Shown: piece after piece, positions 57,360 to 64,000 of the stretch
How positions within the stretch are numbered: position 1 is the first letter of the stretch
Layout: every line of letters starts with the position of its first letter
Position numbers and translations under genes: made by a program
Assembly: GCF_963576675.1 (NCBI RefSeq)
Contig: NC_088916.1
Span: forward strand, 24,403,501-24,467,500
DNA: 64,000 bases
DNA from: Euphorbia lathyris
Taxonomy: Eukaryota > Streptophyta > Magnoliopsida > Malpighiales > Euphorbiaceae
Direction of reading: 5' to 3'
Notes under the pieces: model-generated
Seen by the model: only the letters and a program-made list of their open reading frames with translations
Told to the model about the DNA's origin: nothing
Databases searched by the model: none

Positions 57360-58379
57360 ATGGCTGTTAACATCACTCGTTTCCTCCCTGGAAATGAAAC
57401 AACTCAGATAGTCCCTGAGGGACAATCTATCACTAGGCCTCCACTGTTCTTCGGGTCTAACTATACCTTCTGGAAGAAGAGGATGAAAAATTTCATCCAT
57501 GCAACAAATATAAGTGCATGGCTATCTATAGTCCAAGGCCCATTTGTTCCCTATGAAACTACTGACGGTGTAAAAGTTGTCAAGGAAGAGGCTAAGTGGT
57601 TAGAGGCCTCAAGAAACTACAAAATCATGCATTGGCTATAAACATGCTTCATTGTGCTTTAGCTACTGCAGAATACAATAAGATTTTAGGCTGTGAGTCA
57701 GCACAAGAAATATGGAAGAAGCTAAGGTCAGCTACGAAGGAACCATCAAGGTTAAGGAATCTAAGGTGAACCAACACATGCATTTGTACGAGCTGTTTGA
57801 AATGAACGATGGTGAAGGTATCTCTGAGATGAACTCAAGATTCACCAACATTTGGCAAGAACTTCACTGAGGAAGAGAAAGTCAAGAAAATACTGAGGAG
57901 TCTTCCCAAGAGCTGGCAGGCAAAGAAAACTATCATTGAGGAAGCTCAGGACTTGACCACCTACAAGTATGATGACCTCATTAGATCTCTGCTGACCCAC
58001 GAGATCTCAATGAAGAACTTTGAGGTGAAAGAAAAGTCTGAAGACAAGAAGCAAAAGTCTCTTGTCATGAAAGCTGACTCTACCGATGGGAGCTCATCGG
58101 ATGATGACGAAATGGCCATGTTCACCAGAAAGATGGAAAGGCTGTTCCGCAAAAATGACAAATACATCAAGAAGCAATTCATAAAGAATGACAAATATAA
58201 AGTTGAGTCTAGCGACATCGGATACAAGAAAGAAGGCTCAAAGCCCATTACCTGCTTTGAATATCATCAAACTGGCCATATCAAATCAAGTTACCATGCC
58301 TTCAAGAAGGACAAAAAGAACAGCAAAAAGGCAATGGTGGCTACCTGGAGTGATAGTGATGAGTCATCATCATCAGAAG
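57360..58379 (+). pseudogene. gag: Sirevirus gag, frameshifted and truncated by a copia insertion
   Basis: It keeps the original start (MAVNITRFLPGNETTQ) that is lost in the other copy. Small deletions shift the frame at about 57603, 57725 and 57850. The C-terminal part (YDDLIRSLLTHEISMKNFE) reaches the first knuckle, which reads CFEYHQTGHIKSSYH: two of its cysteines are now Tyr through G-to-A changes. The Ser/Glu acidic segment follows. The frame is cut at 58379 by the minus-strand copia LTR (flank AGAAG at 58375-58379); the rest of the element is not in the window. Confidence 0.9.
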
Positions 58380-60245
58380 TGTTGGAAATTAAGGCTAAGT
58401 TATAGCAGCGGAAATATAAAATTTTTAGCCTATTTCCTTTTAACCATAGGATCCGTTAATCGTTATTTCATATAAAGAGGGATAAGAAGGAATACCTTTC
58501 GATGAACAATCTACCGTTGTTAAAGAAGCGCCCACAATTCTTCTCCGAGATTCCAACCACAAAGTATAACACGGTGAGGTTAAGATGGAATCAACCCTTA
58601 TGAGATGCAACCAAATTAGATTGCCTCTAATTAACCAACACAAGATCAAAGAGAAAAGGAGATGAATGAGATTAATCAATTGACGGAAGCCGTATGAATT
58701 CTTGTCCACGAACTAGGGGATGCGAATTCACTTTTTCTCTCTTAATGTAGGTTTCGAAAATCACAATAAGGGGAGGGGATTGGCTTAGTCGAAATTCACA
58801 CATTAGGGGGGTATATATAATAACTTGTATCTAAACCCTAGTTAGATAGGAATAGGTTACTTAATAGGAATTCAATTCGGAATAGGATTCCTAATTATTA
58901 TCTTATAATATATCTAATATATTTAGGATAATAATAAATAACCTAATTGGATAATAATAGGAGTATATTAATCTAATTAAAACTCCTACTTTAATTATCT
59001 CTCTTAATTAATTTAATTCACAAACCTAATCAAATTAGGATTAAGGGAATTAAAACAATTCCTTACTTACTATATACAAATTTCGGCCACACCTAATTAA
59101 ATGGGCCTTACTGGGCTCATTTGGGCTTCCATCTATTAATGACATCCATCTCTCTTTTGGTTCCAAGTCTTATGTGTGATCCATTAGGTTCTTACTACTT
59201 CTGGCCGTATGCAACTATTAAATTAATTTCTTCAAGAATTATATTTAATCCTTGCATAACGGAATGATGTACTGAGTATATTATTGGCAAGTTTGTAATC
59301 ATTCCCCCAGAGTCCGTTAAGAAGACAGGTTGATTCTGTCGTTAACCCTTCCGTATTAGTTACAGTATAATTCGATCCTTTATCAACTATATCCTTGAAC
59401 TGAATCTTATGACTATGGGTGATGTCAAGTCACATATAGCGAGACGTTCATTTTACTTGTTCAGGCCGAGTCAACTCAAATAGATAGGTTAAAGGAAATC
59501 TGTATTTCAAGTCTTAAGCTATCACCTTGCAAGGATTTAGAGTCGAGTCTTCCACAAGCGATCCTTGGATATATCTCCCATTAATCGGGAGTGATAAATG
59601 CTCAATCCAATGTATAACTACCCTGACATTACCTCATGTGACACCCAACCTTTGCAGTTCACACCCCAGAGTCATCTCTGTTAAGGATCGTGGGACCACA
59701 GGATCAAAGTCTCACATTCAGTAATTCAGGATGACCAATTAACATTCCTTTGAGTCTGAGGATTACTTATACCTATTAATACCAATGAGATGAACATGTG
59801 ACAAGGATGAATCTACCCATCATGTTATCTCAAATCGGATCCCCAATCCTAATGAACGACGTTTCATCGGATCTATGTAACTGTCCAGATATCTATATAT
59901 ATGAAGCTTGTGAGATCAGCTTTCTGTCGGACAGAAGACATTGTTACATACAAGTCTCAATAGTGATATATCAATCCTAAACATATCACTTGACTTGGGG
60001 TGGTTTTAAGTTTATTAGTTTATTATAAAGTTTTGTCTCACTTCATGCTTGTATGAACACTTTATAATCACTTTAAACAAACTTACGGATTTCCTTTTAT
60101 TAGACTTTATTTAGTGCTTAAAAGGGATTGCCTTTATATAGTTATAAAACGTATATCTTATTAAAAACAAATGATATAAAGAACAATTCATTTACATTAA
60201 GTTTTTATCCTGCAATAATTGTCTATAGGAGACTAAACCCCAACA
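58380..60245 (-). mobile_element. 3' LTR of minus-strand copia element
   Basis: Read on the minus strand it begins TGTTGGGGTTTAGTC and ends TTAATTTCCAACA, 1866 bases. It is the same family as LTR-1 and LTR-2 and is uninterrupted, so it serves as the reference for the split copies. The plus-strand TACTCCCACTT at 60246 is the adjoining polypurine tract. The 5' LTR lies beyond the window end. Confidence 0.94.
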
Positions 60246-60259
60246 TACTCCCACTTGGA

Positions 60260-63200
60260 CTAAAGCCAATTGTTTCTAAAACTTATCACAGTAGAAGTTA
60301 AATGACGATCATGTACTTTCTGGGTTAAAGGCTTTGTCAACGGATCTGCAACGTTGTCCTCTGTAGGTACTCTTTCTATTCTCACATCTCCTCTAGCCAC
60401 AATCTCTCTAATGATATGGTATCGCTTTAGGTAGTGCTTGGATGCATTGTGAGACCGTGGTTCCTTTGCTTGCGCAATGGCTCCATTGTTATCACAGTGC
60501 AGAGTAATGGGATTGACAATGTCAGGCACCACACCTAGTTCTATAATGAACTTTCTAATCCAAACTGCTTCCTTTGCTGCTTCCGCAACAGCGATGTACT
60601 CTGACTCGGTCGTAGATAAAGCTACGCTTCCCTGCTTGGAACTTTTCCAACTGACCGCGCCCCCATTCAAGATAAACAGGTATCCTGATTGGGATTTAAA
60701 ATCATTCTCATCTGTAAGATGACTAGCGTCTGAAAATCCTTCAATTTTCAGATCTCCTTCTCCGTACACTAGGAACATATCTTTAGTCCTTCTCAAGTAC
60801 TTAAGAATGTTCTTGACGGCAATCCAATGCTCGTCTCCCGGATTCCCTTGGTAACGACTTGTTACAGATAACGCGAACGCTACGTCAGGTCTAGTGCATA
60901 GCATAGCATACATAATCGAACCGATCGCGCTGGCGTACGGGACTACAGCCATGCATCGTTTGTCATCATCAGATTTAGGACATTGATGATTGTTTAACTT
61001 TACTCCATGTACCATGGGTAAGTTACCTCGTTTCGATTCAAGCATGCTAAACCGATTTAGCACCTTTTCAATGTATGTAGCCTGTGAAAGACCAAGCAGT
61101 CTACGCGATCTATCTCTGTAGATCTTTATACCAAGTATATAGGCTGCTTCACCAAGGTCTTTCATTGAGAAGTTACCGGATAACCATTCTTTCACCGATT
61201 GTAATAGAGCAATGTCATTTCCCATTAACAGTATATCATCCACATATAGTATGAGAAATGCTATAGAGCTCCCACTTGCTTTCTTATAAATGCAAGCTTC
61301 TTCGCAATTTTGTTCGAAACTAAATTGTTTTATGGTTTCGTCAAAACGCTTATTCTAGCTTCTAGATGCTTGCTTGAGTCCATAAATGGATCTCTGAAGT
61401 TTGCAAACTTTATTTGCATCCTTTGATATGAAACCTTCAGGCTGCATCATGTATACATCCTCAATCAGATTTCCATTTAGGAAAGTTGTTTTCACATCCA
61501 TTTGCCAAATCTCATAATCAAAATGAGCGGCAATTGCAAGCATGATTCTGATTGATTTGGACATAGCAACAGGAGAGAAGGTTTCGTCATAATCAACACC
61601 TTGTTTCTGACGATATCCTTTCGCTACCAACCTAGCCTTGTAGGTGCTAACCTTTCCATCCATGTCAGTCTTCTTTTTAAGATCCACCTGCACCCAATGG
61701 GAATTATCCCTTCGGGTGGATCAACCAAAGTCCACACTTGGTTAGTATACATGGAATCCATTTTAGAATCCATGGCTTCAAGCCATGCTTTAGAATCTGG
61801 ACTAATAAGAGCCTCTTCGTAGTTTTCGGGTTCGTCGTCTAACACGGGAACCTCGTTATCATCTCCCACTAGAAAACCATATCTAACTGGGAGTTCACGA
61901 ACTCTTCGTGATCTACGAATAGGTGCCACTGTTGTCTCATCTAATGGGACTTCTTCGGGTACCTCAACCGCTTCCGTTGTTTCAGTCGGCGTTTCTTCCT
62001 CTTGAACTTCGTCGAGTTCAATCACGCTTCCCTTTTGTGTTTCTTCGAGAAACTCTTTCTCTAAGAAGGTTGCGTATCTGGATACTATTACTTTCTGATC
62101 ATCTGGATGGTAGAAGTAATACCCCATGGTTTCTTTGGGATATCCAATGAAGAAACATTTATCAGATTTAGAATCTAATTTGTCGGACGCTATGCATTTG
62201 ACATACGCTGAACAACCCCATACTCTCATAAATGAGAACATAGGTTTCTTACCAACGAACAATTCGTATGGTGTGGAACTAGCGGATTTAGTTGGTACTC
62301 GGTTTAGGGTGAAGATGGCAGTTTCTAAGGCATAGCCCCATAACGACTTTGGAAGTAAGGCCATGCTCATCATGGATCGTACCATATCTAATAGGGTACG
62401 GTTTCTCCTCTCGGATACACCATTGTGTTGTGGTGTATAGGGAGGTGTCCATTGTGAGCATATCCCACATTCAGTTAGATAATTCAGAAAATCATCTGAA
62501 AGATATTCGCCACCTCGATCGGATCGAAGCGTCTTTATTTTCTTTCCTAATTGATTTTCCACTTCATTCTTGAAGCATTTGAACTTGTCAAAAGCTTCTG
62601 ATTTGTGCCTCATCAAGTAGATGTAACCATATCGAGTATGGTCATCTATGAAGCTTATGAAGTATCTGAATCCTCCTCTTACTTGGACGGACATATGACC
62701 GCATACATCTGAATGAATGAGTCCTAGAGTGTCTGATACACGCACACCTTTATTGCTAAAGGGTGTCTTTGTCATTTTACCTTTTAAACATGATTCGCAT
62801 GTTTCCAATGATTCAGAATCGATTGGATCTATAAGCCCATCTAAATGTAGCTTTAGCATGCGTCTCTTGTTTATATGGCCTAAAAGACAATGCCACAAGT
62901 AAGTTGAATTATCTATCTTATGTCTTTTGGTATTAATTGCAAAAACAGGAGTTTTATCATTTAACACATAAATCCCATTTTGTGATATTCCTGAAAAATA
63001 AAAGATCGAATCTTTATAAAAATTGCAACTATTGTTCTTTATTGAAATATGAAAACCATCGTCAACAAGACGGCTAATAGAAATAATGTTACGAGACATC
63101 TCAGGAACGTATAAACAATTCCTTAATTCTATTACAAGCCCAGAGGGCAAAAGTAAAACATAATCTCCAATTGCGAGGGCGGCAACTCTTGCTCCATTTC

Positions 63201-63396
63201 CCACTCGCAAGTTTATGCTTCCTTTCTTAAGTTCCTTAGTCTGTTTTAGCTCCTGCATATTTGTACAAATATGAGATCCACATCCGGTATCAAGTACCCA
63301 AGATTCAGACAATGAAACTGTATTTATTTCAATATAAAACATACCAGATGCTGAAGCACCGTTATTTTCCTTCTCGTGGAAGGTTAGGTACTCCAT
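60260..63396 (-). pseudogene. pol: Copia pol on minus strand, stops and frameshift
   Basis: From 63396 downward: protease with an intact catalytic motif (WVLDTGCGSHICTN), the integrase zinc site (LWHCLLGHINKRRM, CESCLKGK) and core (HSDVCGHM, SDRGGEYLSDD, ERRNRTLLD), reverse transcriptase (MDVKTTFLNGNL, YVDDILLMGND) and RNase H (STTESEYIAVAEA, DPLTKPL), ending at 60260. Defects are a one-base loss in the A run near 61680 and a TGG-to-TAG change near 61353. The same family as 15404-19222 but with different defects, so the two decayed independently. Confidence 0.92.
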
Positions 63397-64000
63397 GCAA
63401 TCCCTCTTCCTTTGGGCTTCTTTGGTTCCTTTCCCTTTGTTTCGGTGAGCACAGTCCCCTTACATTTATCAAGATGGTTTGGATCGGGAGCGACCCCTTT
63501 CCTTTTTCTCGATCCTTCAATAGCAAGGGCCAACATTTCCTCGTTTTCTTTTATAATGGGCTCGACTGACTCGAGCATATGTGCAAGCTCTACAAGAGAG
63601 GTTTGCAAGCCACTCATCTGATAGTTCATGATGAACTGTGAGTAGCTCTCAGGGAGGGACTGTAGAAGTAAGTTTTCACTTAGTTCATGGTCCATCGCAT
63701 CTCCAATACTAGAAAACTTGGTTATGAGGCTGATCATCTTGGCACAATGTACCATCACAGATGTGCCCTCCTGCATCTTGCTTTTATATAACTCCTTGGT
63801 TATTTCGAAGCACTCGCACCGAGTTTCTATCACAAATAGCTCTTTAAGGTGCTTGACCATGGAAGAGGCATCCATATCTGAATGTAGTTGCCTTTTAACC
63901 TCCGGTGTCAATGATGCAAGTATGATGTCCCCTACTTGATCGTCATCAGCTTTATGCTTCAAGTAAGCATAAACCTCTTGGTAGGGAGCATCATCCATTG
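63384..64000 (-). pseudogene. gag: Copia gag on minus strand, knuckle deleted, runs off window
   Basis: The frame encodes gag (APYQEVYAYLKHKADDDQVG, LKELFVIETRCECFEITKEL, LLLQSLPESYSQFI) and ends GRGIAWST. Compared with the copy near 16024-16075, roughly 38 bases encoding the CCHC knuckle are missing. This also puts gag and pol in different frames that overlap by 13 bases (63384-63396). The N-terminus, primer site and 5' LTR lie beyond 64000. Confidence 0.88.

Overview
The window is a plant nuclear DNA segment, almost certainly from a flowering plant and probably a dicot, made nearly entirely of nested LTR retrotransposons. Evidence for a plant: Ty1/copia pol genes of the Sirevirus type, a chromodomain Ty3/gypsy polyprotein, Athila/Tat-type elements primed by tRNA-Asp, plant-style TATA boxes and GT-AG introns of about 80 bases. 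No ribosomal RNA, complete tRNA gene, CRISPR array or intact host gene is seen. The species cannot be named from sequence alone.

Layout. 1-10004: a minus-strand, pol-less Athila/Tat-like element with an LTR (8169-10004), tRNA-Asp primer site, gag (3809-7997) and a second, env-position ORF (1592-2761). Its gag is cut by two solo LTRs with perfect 5-bp target duplications (4079-5378, CTGTG; 6088-7760, GGCAA). 10005-15403: the only host-like locus, a four-exon ubiquitin-conjugating-enzyme (E2) like gene. It is broken by a frameshift and by a 3.57-kb solo LTR (10667-14238, duplication CCCAT), and three fold-back repeats follow it. 15404-27450: a 5'-truncated copia element and its 3' LTR. That LTR is split by a composite insertion (19463-25427, duplication CTTAA) holding two almost identical 1.98-kb LTRs in inverted orientation. 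A stub of RNase H and a second LTR of the same family follow. 27756-44737: a full-length Sirevirus (duplication ACAAT) inside that second LTR, with gag, pol and a 960-codon env-position ORF. Inside the ORF sits a young non-autonomous Athila/Tat-like element (37339-42827, duplication TCTAG). 46576-54157: a nearly intact chromodomain gypsy element with only two nonsense codons. 54158-55986: unassigned sequence. 55987-64000: a Sirevirus 5' end interrupted by a minus-strand copia element that runs off the window.

The clean target duplications give a relative order of insertion. None of the polyproteins is free of stops or frameshifts, so nothing here looks autonomous now. The most unusual signals are: arrays of short GC-rich palindromes or paired motifs upstream of the LTR TATA box in three Athila/Tat-like LTR families; duplicated priming sites (PBS and PPT) in the young non-autonomous element; the inverted-LTR composite; and the E2-like gene with a substituted catalytic-cysteine position.
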